A stretch of DNA of 39,127 nt, taken from Prosthecobacter debontii. GTDB lineage: Bacteria; Verrucomicrobiota; Verrucomicrobiia; Verrucomicrobiales; Akkermansiaceae. Shown here piece by piece: positions 7,580 through 17,280 of this stretch. Under the pieces are notes generated by a model. The model saw only the letters and a list, made by a program, of their open reading frames with translations. It was not told where the DNA came from and did no database searches. The translations under genes were made by a program, and so were the position numbers. Within the stretch, counting starts at the first letter, position 1; every line of letters starts with the position of its first letter. Location: assembly GCA_945869465.1 (NCBI GenBank), contig CAMBPB010000022.1:1-39127 (forward strand), given 5' to 3'.

Positions 7580-9112
7580 ATGATCCATCGTCCCGAGGAA
7601 GCCCAGTGCGCCTTGTTTGAAGAAACCCCAAACAACAGCGGCATGTCCAAACGGCGGCGTGGCGGCGGAGAAGTTCTCAAGCCCGCGGATTTCGGCCTCA
7701 CCGCCCCGTCCCAAGTGGTCAAAAACTACGTGCTGGACACCAATGTGCTGCTGCATGACCCGGCATCGCTCGAACGCTTCAAGGAGAATCACCTCTGCAT
7801 CCCGGTGGACGTGCTCGCGGAGCTGGACAAGTTCAAGTCCGAGCAAACCGAGCGCGGCGCGAATGCCAGGCGGGTCCACCGCCGCCTCACCGAGATGTTT
7901 TCCTGCTCGGAAAAAGTCACCCAGGGAGTGACGACGCCCTTCGGCGGCACCGTGCGACTGGTGATTTACGATCCGTCGAGCTGCCCGAAGGACTCGGAAT
8001 TGCTCAATCGGTTCCACCGGATTTTCCCTGACCGCGAACGGGTCGATCACCGGATCATGGCGGCTTGCCTGTTGCTCATGCAGCACAACACCGCGCCGGT
8101 GGTGCTCGTCACCAAGGACATCAACATGCAGCTCAAAGCCCGCGCGGTCGGGATCACGTGCCAGGATTACCTGAACGACAAGGTGGATGCCCGCGAGGTC
8201 TCCAACTACGAGCTCCGGCGTATCGAGGTGGATCCTAACGAGCTCCAGCGTTTCGCCAGCGCCGGCGAGATCGTCCTCTCCGACGAACGAATCGAGGGCG
8301 TGGCCAGCAACGAATATATATTGTTAGGAACGGGTGAAAAACAAACGATCCCAGCCCGTCTCGCGGCGGACGGGCGCTGCGTGTGCCTGAATTTCCCCGA
8401 GGTGTTGAAAATCCCCGACGGCCAGTCGCTCAAACCGCTCAATCTCGGCCAGCGCTGCCTGATCGACGCACTGCTCAATCCGGAAATTTCGCTAGTCACC
8501 TGTTACGGCCACGCCGGCACGGGCAAAACCCTCGTCGCGGTGGCCGCCGGGCTGCATGAGATGTTCAACCGCCGCTACACCGGCATCACGGTGAGCCGCC
8601 CAGTGGTGGCCATGGGCGAGCAACTCGGATTCCTGCCCGGTTCGCTCGACGAAAAGATGCGCCCGTGGCTGCAGCCGATCCACGACGCGCTGGATCTGCT
8701 GATGCGCCCGAGTTCCCCGCTCGGTCCGCGCCGCAAGCAACAAAAACCCGGCGGCGGCGCGCCAGCCACCGTGAAGAAGCCCTATGAAATCCTCATGGAA
8801 CAGGGCATCCTCGAAATCGAGGCGCTCTGTTATATCCGTGGCCGCTCGATTCCCAATCGGTTCTTTATCCTCGACGAAGCCCAGCAACTCACCCCCCAGG
8901 AGGCCAAGACCATCGTCACCCGCATGTCGCGCGATTCCAAGCTGGTGATGGTCGGCGACCCGGCGCAGATCGACAACCCGTATGTGGACAGCCGCAGCAA
9001 CGGCCTCGTTTACACCCGCAACCGTCTCAAAGGCCAGTCCTTCGTCGCGCACATCGCGTTGACCCGCGGCGAGCGCTCCGAACTCGCCGAGGCTGGCGCG
9101 CGCTTGATGTGA
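7580..9112 (+). CDS. PIN-PhoH fusion protein (PhoH2-type ATPase/RNase)
   Basis: The 510-residue protein has an N-terminal PIN nuclease domain beginning KNYVLDTNVLLHDP at about residue 48, with acidic residues such as LAELDKFK and later DHRIMAACLLL. The C-terminal half is a PhoH-type P-loop ATPase: Walker A GHAGTGKT at about 310-317 and Walker B FFILDEAQQL at about 428-437. The PhoH2 family joins an RNase to an RNA-helicase-like motor and is thought to act on RNA. No Shine-Dalgarno precedes 7580. A second in-frame ATG at 7643 would remove 21 non-conserved residues. The domain assignment is very strong and the cellular role is only known in general terms. Confidence 0.93.
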   Translation: MIHRPEEAQCALFEETPNNSGMSKRRRGGGEVLKPADFGLTAPSQVVKNYVLDTNVLLHDPASLERFKENHLCIPVDVLAELDKFKSEQTERGANARRVHRRLTEMFSCSEKVTQGVTTPFGGTVRLVIYDPSSCPKDSELLNRFHRIFPDRERVDHRIMAACLLLMQHNTAPVVLVTKDINMQLKARAVGITCQDYLNDKVDAREVSNYELRRIEVDPNELQRFASAGEIVLSDERIEGVASNEYILLGTGEKQTIPARLAADGRCVCLNFPEVLKIPDGQSLKPLNLGQRCLIDALLNPEISLVTCYGHAGTGKTLVAVAAGLHEMFNRRYTGITVSRPVVAMGEQLGFLPGSLDEKMRPWLQPIHDALDLLMRPSSPLGPRRKQQKPGGGAPATVKKPYEILMEQGILEIEALCYIRGRSIPNRFFILDEAQQLTPQEAKTIVTRMSRDSKLVMVGDPAQIDNPYVDSRSNGLVYTRNRLKGQSFVAHIALTRGERSELAEAGARLM

Positions 9113-9205
9113 CGGCCTCCCCAGCGTGCAGAAAGCCTAGCTTTTTGAACGCTGGGAACAATTCGCATTTCTAATCCCTCCCCGGTCGCATAGGCTGCTC
9201 CCACA

Positions 9206-9730
9206 ATGCCTGCCGTTGAATGCCTCCGCGCCGCTGTTCGGGATGTCGTCGATTTTCCGAAACCGGGAATCGTCTTCAAGGACATCACGCCCATCCTCGC
9301 CGACGGCAAACTCTTCCGTGACTCGATTTCCCTGCTCTGCGCAACGGCGGGCGGCGTGACCATCGATAAGGTCGTAGGCATCGATGCGCGCGGTTTCATC
9401 TTCGCCGCCGCCGTAGCCGACCGCCTCGGCGCGGGTTTTGTGCCCGTTAGAAAAAAGGGCAAGCTGCCGTGGAAGACCCGCCAGACCGCCTACTCGCTCG
9501 AATACGGCGAGGCCATCGTCGAGCTCCACGAAGACGCCGTCAAACCCGGCGAGACCATTCTGCTAGTCGATGACCTGCTCGCCACCGGCGGCACCGCCGC
9601 CGCCGCCGTCAAACTGCTCGACGAACTGGGCGCAAACCTGATCGGCATCTCGGTGCTCATCGAACTGACCTTCCTCCAAGGCCGCGCCAAGCTCGTCCCC
9701 CATCCCGTCCATTCCATCCTCACCTATTGA
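9206..9730 (+). CDS. apt: Adenine phosphoribosyltransferase
   Basis: The 174-residue length is normal for Apt. The N-terminus has the typical FPKPGIVFKDITPIL block. GIDARGFIFAAAVA and VPVRKKGKLP follow, and the PRPP-binding loop ILLVDDLLATGGTAAAA is at about 117-133. The enzyme joins adenine and PRPP to give AMP and diphosphate in purine salvage, in the cytoplasm. The gene sits between phoH and pgi on the same strand, with only 27 bp to pgi, so co-transcription with pgi is likely. The start has no Shine-Dalgarno but begins exactly where the family begins. Confidence 0.96.
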   Translation: MPAVECLRAAVRDVVDFPKPGIVFKDITPILADGKLFRDSISLLCATAGGVTIDKVVGIDARGFIFAAAVADRLGAGFVPVRKKGKLPWKTRQTAYSLEYGEAIVELHEDAVKPGETILLVDDLLATGGTAAAAVKLLDELGANLIGISVLIELTFLQGRAKLVPHPVHSILTY

Positions 9731-9757
9731 AATTCCAGTCTCTCAGCTTCCACCTTT

Positions 9758-11320
9758 ATGTCCTGGCAATCCTACAATCAAGCGCTCCTCCGCTACCCGC
9801 AACTCGGGTTCTCCCTCGATCTTTCTCTGATGGACATCGACCCGGATTTTTCCGCACGCATGGAGCCGCAAATCCTCAAGGCCTTCGCCGACATGCGGGC
9901 ACTCGAAGCGGGCGCCATCGCCAACCCCGACGAAGGCCGCATGGTCGGCCATTACTGGCTGCGCAATGCCGACCTTGCGCCCACCCCGGAAATCCAACAG
10001 GCGATCACCGGCCCGCTCGCCGATCTCAAGGACTTTGCGGTTAAAATCCACACCGGCGTGATCACTCCGCCCGGTGGCGGGTATTTCCAACAGATCCTGC
10101 TCATTGGCATCGGCGGCTCGGCGCTCGGCCCGCAACTCGTCGCCGAATCAATCGGCCACGGCGCCCGCCTGCCGATTTTCTTCTTCGACAACACCGACCC
10201 CGCCGGCATGGACGCGGTCATCGCCACTCTAACCACCACCGGCCTGGCCAACACCCTCGTGCTCGTCATCTCCAAATCCGGCGGCACCGCCGAAACCCGC
10301 AATGGCATGCTCGAAGCCAACGCCGCGTGGGAAGCCGCCGGCCTCGATTTCGGCCGCCACGCGGTCGCGGTCACCGGCCCCGCCTCGAAGCTCGATCAAT
10401 TCGCCGAGCAACACCACTTCCTCGCCCGTTTTCCGATGCAAGACTGGGTCGGCGGCCGGACCTCCGTGCTGTCCACCGTCGGCCTGGTGCCCGCCGCCTT
10501 GCAGGGGTTGGATATCGACCGCTTGTTGGCTGGCGCCGCCGCGATGGATGCGGAAACCCGCAAGCCGGACGCCGTCCACAATGCCGCCATGCGCCTCGCC
10601 CTGGCCTGGCATCACGCCACCAACGGCAAGGGTGAAAAAGACATGGTCGTCCTTCCCTACAAGGATTCGCTGGTGCTGTTTTCGAAGTATCTCCAACAGC
10701 TCGTCATGGAATCCATCGGCAAGCGCCGCGATCTGGATGGCAAGGTGATCCACCAAGGCCTCGCCGTCTATGGCAACAAGGGATCCACCGACCAACACGC
10801 CTATGTCCAGCAACTCCGCGATGGCGTTGACAATTTCTTCGCGGCCTTCATCGAGGTCCGGCAAGGCCGCGAGGGAGCGAGCATCGAGGTCGATCCCGGC
10901 ACCACCTCCGCGGATTACCTCCAGGGATTTCTGCGCGGCACCCGCAAGGCGCTGCATGAGTCCGGCCGCAAATCGCTGACGATCTCGATCCCCGAAGTCT
11001 CGCCCTTCCACCTCGGCCTGTTGATCGCCTTGTTCGAGCGCACCGTCTCGTTCTACGCCTCGCTGGTGAACATCAACGCCTATCATCAACCGGGCGTCGA
11101 GGCCGGCAAAAAAGCCGCCGGGGATTTCCTGGAAATACTCAGTTCCGTCCGCAGCCATCTCACCGCGGATGCCAGGACCGCCGATGAAATCGCCGCCGCA
11201 ACCGGCGCGGAGCCCGAGGATGTCTATCACAGCCTCACCCACCTCGCCGCCAACGGCCAGGCCCGGGTTTCGATCGGCCTCACCCCGGCCGAGGATCGCT
11301 TCCATTCGCACGCATGTTGA
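9758..11320 (+). CDS. pgi: Glucose-6-phosphate isomerase
   Basis: The 520-residue protein carries the SIS-domain signatures of phosphoglucose isomerase. These are [15 protein letters not shown] (about 112-126), [13 protein letters not shown] (about 169-181) and [14 protein letters not shown] (about 343-356). It interconverts glucose-6-phosphate and fructose-6-phosphate in glycolysis and gluconeogenesis. The last about 65 residues ([20 protein letters not shown] and onward) look like an extra small helical module, possibly winged-helix-like, beyond the catalytic core. The gene follows apt by 27 bp. The enzymatic call is very secure. Confidence 0.96.
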   Translation: MSWQSYNQALLRYPQLGFSLDLSLMDIDPDFSARMEPQILKAFADMRALEAGAIANPDEGRMVGHYWLRNADLAPTPEIQQAITGPLADLKDFAVKIHTGVITPPGGGYFQQILLIGIGGSALGPQLVAESIGHGARLPIFFFDNTDPAGMDAVIATLTTTGLANTLVLVISKSGGTAETRNGMLEANAAWEAAGLDFGRHAVAVTGPASKLDQFAEQHHFLARFPMQDWVGGRTSVLSTVGLVPAALQGLDIDRLLAGAAAMDAETRKPDAVHNAAMRLALAWHHATNGKGEKDMVVLPYKDSLVLFSKYLQQLVMESIGKRRDLDGKVIHQGLAVYGNKGSTDQHAYVQQLRDGVDNFFAAFIEVRQGREGASIEVDPGTTSADYLQGFLRGTRKALHESGRKSLTISIPEVSPFHLGLLIALFERTVSFYASLVNINAYHQPGVEAGKKAAGDFLEILSSVRSHLTADARTADEIAAATGAEPEDVYHSLTHLAANGQARVSIGLTPAEDRFHSHAC

Positions 11321-11355
11321 AATGCGGGGCGCCATCCCATTGCCTCATCGAAGTT

Positions 11356-11382
11356 TTGACTCCGCGGTTTTTGGTGTATGAG
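11356..11382 (+). promoter_or_regulatory. Possible promoter for the ABC-2 permease gene
   Basis: TTGACT at 11356-11361 and TATGAG at 11377-11382 resemble sigma-70 boxes, with a short 15-bp spacer. The -10-like box overlaps an upstream candidate ATG (11378), which would favour translation from the ATG at 11414. Confidence 0.3.
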
Positions 11383-11413
11383 TAGGGCGCTCCGGCTCAC
11401 GCCTCCCTCCCGC

Positions 11414-12262
11414 ATGCTCTTTATCCAACAACTCCGCGGCGAGCTCCGCAAGCTCTTCGCCCGCCCCCGCACCTGGATGGGCTACGGTGCGTTCCTCATC
11501 ATGGAGGCGCTCATCCTCTGCGTTTACAAACTGGAGCGCAGCCAGCAGCACATGCGCGGGCTGATGGAACGCAACGGTCTGGAATTCGGCACCTACTACA
11601 GCTCGCTGACAATCACCTTCACGATCATGCTGCTCAGCATGTTTTTGTTAGGCTCGATCTATTTCGCGCTGGTGGCGGGGGACATCGTGGCGAAGGAGAA
11701 TGAGGACGGAAACCTGCGGATGGTCTTCGCACGGCCGGTGAGCCGGTTGCGGTTGCTGTTAGTTAAATATGCCGCGATCTCGCTCTACACGTTCAGTTTC
11801 GTGTTCTTCGTCGGAGTTTCCGGCTACCTGATGGCGGTGGCGGCGGTCGGCTGGGAAGGCGGATTGTTCGTCATGGAGCCCCGGATGAAGGTGTTCGCCG
11901 CGTATCCGAATTGGTGGGAAGGAGCCTTGCGCCTCGCATTGGCCGCGGCGGGCATCGGCGTGAGCATGATCACCTTGTCGTCGATTGCGTTCATGTTCTC
12001 CTGCTTCAAGATCAAGCCCGCCGCGGCGACGATCATCACGCTGACGATTCTGTTTGTGGACATGATCCTGCAAGGATTCCCGTTCTTCAAACCCTACGAA
12101 AGCTACTTCGTGACCTGGCGGATGAGCGCCTGGGTATTCTTGATGGAACAACACCTTTCGTGGCCGAAACTCACCGAATCCTACGCGTTTCTCATCGGGC
12201 TCGACGTGTCGCTTTTCATCCTCGGCTGGCTGGCGTTCCAGACGCGTGACTTCAAGACCTGA
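11414..12262 (+). CDS. ABC-2 type transporter permease
   Basis: From the ATG at 11414 the protein has 282 residues; an in-frame ATG at 11378 would add 12 non-conserved residues and overlaps a promoter-like box. It has about six membrane helices. The N-terminal pattern FIQQLRGELRKLFARPRTWM then YGAFLIMEALIL is typical of ABC-2 permeases. A conserved-looking loop, GDIVAKENEDGNLRMVFARP then VSRLRLLLVKY, matches the family pattern in which the protein abuts its ATPase. No ATPase gene is adjacent, so the partner is encoded elsewhere. The substrate is unknown. Confidence 0.85.
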   Translation: MLFIQQLRGELRKLFARPRTWMGYGAFLIMEALILCVYKLERSQQHMRGLMERNGLEFGTYYSSLTITFTIMLLSMFLLGSIYFALVAGDIVAKENEDGNLRMVFARPVSRLRLLLVKYAAISLYTFSFVFFVGVSGYLMAVAAVGWEGGLFVMEPRMKVFAAYPNWWEGALRLALAAAGIGVSMITLSSIAFMFSCFKIKPAAATIITLTILFVDMILQGFPFFKPYESYFVTWRMSAWVFLMEQHLSWPKLTESYAFLIGLDVSLFILGWLAFQTRDFKT

Positions 12263-12271
12263 AGCGGCGGA

Positions 12272-12958
12272 TTACCAATTGATGTTTACGCCGCGGCAAT
12301 CGATGTGGGTGAAATCCCAATAGCCACCCACGCCACCCTTGAACAGCCCGAGGTCGCGAAGCTCGCGGGCGGTGCGGGTCACCTGCGAGGCGCGGGTCGG
12401 GAACTTGACGTCCACCGCCACATTCGCCTGATGCCAGGAACCCGATTTCGCACCCGCGCAGGTGGCATTGTAGACGGGGCAGCGGTAGGCGGAAACAACC
12501 TCCACTTTGGAAACATTCATTTCGCGGGCAATGCGATCCACGACGCGGAGCGTGTAGCCCATGCGGTTCCACCACACCTTGGGCGGCAGGGCGTTCCAGA
12601 CGGAGCCTTTTGCCTTCGCGTGGGACTCAATCACCTGTTGCGCGCACACCCGCTGCATTTTCAAGCCATTCAAATACCGCAGGTAGGCGGGCACCAGCGC
12701 ACCGTGACGCTGCAACCATTCCTCGGGCAGATCCGCAAGCGCCGCAGGTGCGGCGGCCGCTGGGCTGGCGCTTCCGGCTGAAGTCGGAACCGAAATATTG
12801 GGCGCCGATCCTCTTTTCTGAGAAGTGACCGCCCCTGCCGTCGCCGAGGATAGCAACGCGCCAAGCCCGGCAAGACCGAGTGTGCCAAGCACGCCGCGGC
12901 GGGCAATCAATTGATTTTCAGTTGATTCGATGGCTAGAGAGGAGTCGGGAAAAATCAT
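12272..12958 (-). CDS. Exported DUF882 / M15-like peptidase
   Basis: I chose the ATG at 12958 (228 residues), which puts the Tat-like signal (ARRGVLGTLGLAGLGALL) near the N-terminus; an in-frame start at 13093 would add 45 residues of unlikely sequence. The C-terminal domain reads VVSAYRCPVYNATC, then SWHQANVAVDVKF and WDFTHIDCRG. The SAYR, H-x6-D and H-x-D pattern matches the zinc site of M15-like DUF882 proteins such as YcbK, which act on or bind peptidoglycan. The protein probably acts in the periplasm. The gene converges with the ABC-2 permease, 9 bp apart. Upstream, 12959-13303 shows no gene, RNA or strong hairpin that I recognise. Confidence 0.82.
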   Translation of the reverse strand: MIFPDSSLAIESTENQLIARRGVLGTLGLAGLGALLSSATAGAVTSQKRGSAPNISVPTSAGSASPAAAAPAALADLPEEWLQRHGALVPAYLRYLNGLKMQRVCAQQVIESHAKAKGSVWNALPPKVWWNRMGYTLRVVDRIAREMNVSKVEVVSAYRCPVYNATCAGAKSGSWHQANVAVDVKFPTRASQVTRTARELRDLGLFKGGVGGYWDFTHIDCRGVNINW

Positions 12959-13303
12959 GGTCGATAGGAAAACGAAACGCGCTTTCGCAACACAGATGAC
13001 GGGCCGGAGCACGCGTGAGTCGCGGAAGCGGTTTGTTGAATTCTCGTGGAACCAATCAAACGAGGCGGACTCGGCAAGGAAAAAAGGCCCCACGCAGGCG
13101 AATTGTCAGAAATCGCGCCAACCGGCGCCGTGGATCGAAGGAACGTGCCGGATGGAGCGTCTCTTCGGCTCTCCTTGCACCAGGCGAGTCACCAGCGGCT
13201 TGGGTTTCCATTGAAAACGCCCCGCGCGGAGGTGCCCCTTCCGATGAAAGATCACGGGTGCCCGAACCGTTTGTTGCGGGCTCGATCCGGCCTGTCTAGG
13301 TAA

Positions 13304-13333
13304 ATGCGCCTTATCCACCTCAGCGACCTCTGA
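13304..13333 (+). CDS. 9-codon ORF MRLIHLSDL, metallophosphoesterase-like stub
   Basis: ATG at 13304 starts nine codons (MRLIHLSDL) closed by a TGA at 13331-13333 that shares its A with the ATG of the cytochrome gene. AGG at 13298-13300 is a weak ribosome-binding site. The nine residues are the standard opening of calcineurin-like phosphoesterases (M-R-L-I-H-L-S-D-L-H). The most likely origin is a gene deleted after its ninth codon, and it may now act as a coupling mini-ORF. Chance similarity is possible. Confidence 0.35.
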   Translation: MRLIHLSDL

Positions 13334-15747
13334 TGATGACCCTCCCACAATCGATTTCACGCCTCGTGTTTCCGCCGAGCCTCTGGTTCGGGATCGCGCT
13401 GGCGGCGCCACTTTCGGCGGCACCGGATTTCGTCCACGAAGTCGCTCCGATCCTGAAAAAACACTGCTCTGAATGTCATTCCGACATGAAACGCAAAGGC
13501 GGGCTCTCGATGAACACCGAGGACTTGTTCCGCCAAGGCTCGGAAAACGGCCCCATCGTGGATACCGCGCATCCGCAAAAAAGCCTGATGCTCGAGCTCA
13601 TCACGAGCAATGACACGGACGTCCGGATGCCGCCGAAAGGCAAGGGCCTCAATGCCAGCGAAGTGGAAATCGTTCGCGCCTGGGTGCTCGGCGGAGCGAA
13701 GTGGGAACCGGGGTTTGCATTCAAAAAACCGGCATACGAACCTCCGCTGCGTCCGCGCAACCCCACCCTGCCCGCCGCCCGCGACAAGCGCTCCAATCCG
13801 CTCGACCGGATCATCGATCACTACCTCGCGGAAAAGAAACTGCCCCGGCCTTCCGCGCTCGACGATGCGGCGTTTCTCCGGCGGATACATCTGGATCTCG
13901 TCGGCCTGCTGCCGGATGCGGCTGAGGTGAAGTCCTTCATCGCCGACAAATCGCCGGACAAGCGCACCCACCTGGTGGATGCCTTGCTGGCAAACAAGAC
14001 CGCCTACACCGAACATTGGCTGACGTTTTGGAACGACCTGCTGCGCAACGACTACGTGGGCACCGGCTACATCGACGGCGGCCGCAAGCAGATCAGCGGC
14101 TGGCTCTATCGGGCGATCCACGACAACATGCCTTACGACCAGTTCGTCCGGGCGTTGGTGGCGCCAAGCGGCGACAACGATGGCTTCGCCAACGGCATCA
14201 AATGGCGCGGCAGCATCTCCGCCGCGCAGATCCCGCCGATGCAGTATGCGCAATCAATCGGCCAGACGTTTCTCGGCATCAACCTGAAATGCGCGTCGTG
14301 TCACGATTCGTTCGTCGATCGCTGGAAACTCAGTGAAGCCTATGGCCTGGCCGCGATTTACTCGGATCAACCGCTGGAAATGTTCCGCTGCGACAAGGCG
14401 ACGGGCAAACCGGCCGTGCCCGCCTGGTTGTTTCCCGAACTCGGCACCGTCGATGCCAAGCTGCCCAAGGCCGAGCGGCTGAAACAACTCGCCGCCCTGA
14501 TCACGCATCCGGAAAACGGCCGCACCCCGCGCGCCATCACCAACCGGCTCTGGCAGCGGCTGATGGGCCGCGGCATCGTGCATCCGGTGGACGCGATGCA
14601 GTCGCCGCCATGGAACGACGATCTGCTGGATTACCTCGGCGTGCATCTGGTGGAGAACCGGTATGATCTCAAACAGACGCTGCGCCTGATTTGTCTGTCG
14701 GCGGCCTATCAGTCGAAGGCGGAGTCGTTCGAGGAAACTCCGCTTGAAGCCAACTACGTCTATCGGGGACCGCGGCCGAAGCGCCTCACGGCCGAGGAGC
14801 TGACCGATGCGATCTGGCAGATTTGCGGCACCGCTCCCGACAAGTTCGACGCGCCGATCACCCGCGTGGCGGCCGCCCCGGCCGGGTCCCTTAGCAAACA
14901 GGCCGTTTGGATTTGGTCGGACGCGAACCCGGTGCCCGCAGGCGCCAAAGTGACGCTGCGCAAGCGTTTCAAACTCGAAAAGGTCCCCGAGGTCGCGCTC
15001 GCCGCCGCCAGTGCCGACAACCGCTTCACACTCTATCTCAACGGGCGCAAGGTGGCCGAGGGGAACAACTGGGAAAAGGTGACTCCCGTCCCGCTCAAGG
15101 ACCAGTTGCGCGCCGGCGACAACGAACTGCTGATGGTCGTGACCAACGAGGGCAGCGGACCGAATCCCGCGGGTGCGATTTTCCAGGCGCGGTTCAAACA
15201 AGGCGGGCAGTCGGCCGAGATTGTTAGCGACGCGTCGTGGGAATCGACACCGGCCTTGCCCGATGCGCAGGGCGTTTTCGCCAGCGCTCCCGGCGATTGG
15301 AAACCGGCCGTCGAACTTCGCACCAATCCCTGGGGCAGCGTGTCGGGCGAGATTCAAAAGCTGGGTGCGACCGCGGATCCCAAGACCATGGTCCGCGCCG
15401 CGCTGTTGAAATCCGACCTGTTGATGCGCACGCTCGGCCGCCCCAACCGCGAGCAGATCGTCTCCACCCGCCCGAACGATCTAACGACATTGGAGGCGAT
15501 GGACCTCAACAACGGGGCGATCCTCGACAAGCGCCTAGCCGATGGCGCACAAGCCTTGTTGTCGCGCAATTTCCCGCATTCCTCGGAGCTGGTCAGCTAC
15601 GTCTGGCGGGCATCGCTGTCGCGGGAGCCAACGCCGGACGAACTTCAGCTCGCGGTGTCCTTGATCGGAGATAAACCCGGTGTTTCTTCGATTCAGGATT
15701 TCCTGTGGGGCATCCTGATGCTGCCCGAGTTCCAGATCATCCGTTGA
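13333..15747 (+). CDS. Planctomycete-type cytochrome c / DUF1549 / DUF1553 protein
   Basis: The 804-residue protein has a signal peptide and then a haem-c motif CSECH at 45-49 within a planctomycete cytochrome C domain (APILKKHCSECHSD, then KGGLSM). The DUF1549 region follows (LDRIIDHYLAEKKL; FLRRIHLDLVGLLP), with a second haem-like motif CASCH at about 320-324. The DUF1553 region begins around ITHPENGRTPRAITNRLWQR. A jelly-roll-like insert of about 120 residues (WSDANPVPAGAKVTLRKRFK; FTLYLNGRKVAEGNNW; GDNELLMVVTNEG) interrupts it near 530-650 and may bind carbohydrate. These proteins are abundant in Planctomycetota and Verrucomicrobiota, always near DUF1501 proteins. The role is thought to concern polysaccharide use but is unproven. 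Confidence 0.9.
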   Translation: MMTLPQSISRLVFPPSLWFGIALAAPLSAAPDFVHEVAPILKKHCSECHSDMKRKGGLSMNTEDLFRQGSENGPIVDTAHPQKSLMLELITSNDTDVRMPPKGKGLNASEVEIVRAWVLGGAKWEPGFAFKKPAYEPPLRPRNPTLPAARDKRSNPLDRIIDHYLAEKKLPRPSALDDAAFLRRIHLDLVGLLPDAAEVKSFIADKSPDKRTHLVDALLANKTAYTEHWLTFWNDLLRNDYVGTGYIDGGRKQISGWLYRAIHDNMPYDQFVRALVAPSGDNDGFANGIKWRGSISAAQIPPMQYAQSIGQTFLGINLKCASCHDSFVDRWKLSEAYGLAAIYSDQPLEMFRCDKATGKPAVPAWLFPELGTVDAKLPKAERLKQLAALITHPENGRTPRAITNRLWQRLMGRGIVHPVDAMQSPPWNDDLLDYLGVHLVENRYDLKQTLRLICLSAAYQSKAESFEETPLEANYVYRGPRPKRLTAEELTDAIWQICGTAPDKFDAPITRVAAAPAGSLSKQAVWIWSDANPVPAGAKVTLRKRFKLEKVPEVALAAASADNRFTLYLNGRKVAEGNNWEKVTPVPLKDQLRAGDNELLMVVTNEGSGPNPAGAIFQARFKQGGQSAEIVSDASWESTPALPDAQGVFASAPGDWKPAVELRTNPWGSVSGEIQKLGATADPKTMVRAALLKSDLLMRTLGRPNREQIVSTRPNDLTTLEAMDLNNGAILDKRLADGAQALLSRNFPHSSELVSYVWRASLSREPTPDELQLAVSLIGDKPGVSSIQDFLWGILMLPEFQIIR

Positions 15748-15768
15748 ACCACCACTCACCCCATCGCC

Positions 15769-17208
15769 ATGCAAGCGCTCGACCTCGATCCTGACCAACC
15801 CCGCCGGGATTTCCTCAAGAAACTCTCCGCCGCCTCCATCGCCGCACTGATGGCCCGCGCCCCGCGCGCGGCGGCCGCCGAGACAATTCTCCATCCAAAA
15901 GCCACCGCCGATTCCTGCATCCTGCTGTGGATGGGCGGCGGCATGGCCTCGCCGGAAAACTTCGATCCCAAGACCTATCAGCCGTTTGTCAAGGGCGCGC
16001 CAGTGGCAAAAATGCTGTCCACCTTTCCTGCGATCGACACCGCGGTGGACCACATCAAAATCTGCCAGGGCCTCGAACACATCGCCAAGGTGATGGACCG
16101 CGCCACGCTGATCCGCTCGGCCGTTCAGGCGGACCTCGGCACCATCCTGCACTCGCGCCACCAATACCACTGGCACACCGGCTACATCCCGCCTCAAACC
16201 GTCGCCGCCCCGCACATCGGGGCCTGGATGTCCAAGGTATTGGGACCGCGCAATCCGGTGATGCCGGCCTTCATCAACATCGGCCAGCGGCTCGAAGGCG
16301 GGGGTGAGTCGGAGGAACTCAAGGCCTTCACCACCGGTGGGTTTTTCGGCTCGGAATTCGGCCCGATGAACCTGCCCTTTCCCGGTGAGGCGATGCTCGC
16401 CGTGCGCCCGCCGAAAGGTATGGACCCCGGACGTTTCGCCAATCGCCGCGCGTTTTTCCAGAAACTCATCGACCGCAATCCCCACCGCGATCTGATGTCC
16501 GATCACCAGCAGGAATCGATGCTGCGTTCGCTGGAAAACGCCCACCGCCTGCTCTCGGCGCCCGAGGCCAAGGCCTTCGATCTTGAGCTCGAATCCAAGG
16601 AAACCCGCGAAGCCTACGGCAACACCCACTTCGGGCAGGGCTGCCTGCTGGCGAGAAACCTCGTCGAAAATGGCGCGCGTTTTGTCGAAGTCACCACCGA
16701 ATACGTGCCCTTCCTTCACTGGGACACCCACTCCGACGGCCACTCGGTGATGGAACGCATGCACCGCGAGATCGACGCGCCCATCGCCCGCCTGATCCGC
16801 GATCTCGAGGAGCGCAAACTGCTCGATCGCACGCTGGTGATTATCGCCTCGGAATTCAGCCGGGATGCCATGATCGAAGGTGTTCCGGGCTCGAAGGCGC
16901 AGGATCAATCCAACGCAAAGTCGGACACGCTGGAGGAACCGAAACATTACGGCCTGCACCGCCATTTCACCGGCGGTTCGTCGGTGGTGATGTTCGGCGG
17001 CGGCACCAAACGCGGTTTCCTCTATGGTGCCACGGCCGATGAACGCCCGTTGATCGCCACCAAGAATCCGGTCAGCATTTCCGATTTGCATGCCACGATT
17101 TTCACCGCCATGGGCATCAGCCCGAAAATGATGTACGAGGTGGAACAGCGCCCGTTCTACGCCACCGAGGATGGCAAGGGAACGGCGGTCAAGGAAGTCT
17201 TCGCGTGA
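15769..17208 (+). CDS. DUF1501 family exported protein
   Basis: The 479-residue protein has a Tat signal (PRRDFLKKLSAASIAALM). The body is typical DUF1501, an alkaline-phosphatase-like or sulfatase-like fold: LLWMGGGMASPENFDPK near the start, GTILHSRHQYHWHTGY, then FVEVTTEYVPFLHWDTHSDG and RTLVIIASEFSR. It starts 21 bp after the DUF1549/DUF1553 gene, the partner that normally accompanies it, so the two form an operon. It probably acts in the periplasm. No enzymatic activity is established for the family. Confidence 0.92.
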   Translation: MQALDLDPDQPRRDFLKKLSAASIAALMARAPRAAAAETILHPKATADSCILLWMGGGMASPENFDPKTYQPFVKGAPVAKMLSTFPAIDTAVDHIKICQGLEHIAKVMDRATLIRSAVQADLGTILHSRHQYHWHTGYIPPQTVAAPHIGAWMSKVLGPRNPVMPAFINIGQRLEGGGESEELKAFTTGGFFGSEFGPMNLPFPGEAMLAVRPPKGMDPGRFANRRAFFQKLIDRNPHRDLMSDHQQESMLRSLENAHRLLSAPEAKAFDLELESKETREAYGNTHFGQGCLLARNLVENGARFVEVTTEYVPFLHWDTHSDGHSVMERMHREIDAPIARLIRDLEERKLLDRTLVIIASEFSRDAMIEGVPGSKAQDQSNAKSDTLEEPKHYGLHRHFTGGSSVVMFGGGTKRGFLYGATADERPLIATKNPVSISDLHATIFTAMGISPKMMYEVEQRPFYATEDGKGTAVKEVFA

Positions 17209-17280
17209 GCGGTCAAATTTTAAGAAAGGTTGACAATATGCGCTTGCAGGAGGGGCAAATTGAGTTATTCAATATTCCTG

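Noticed and set aside
13106..13423. 105-codon minus-strand frame over 13106-13423
   Set aside because: Arg/Pro-rich, overlaps the cytochrome gene start and lacks any motif.
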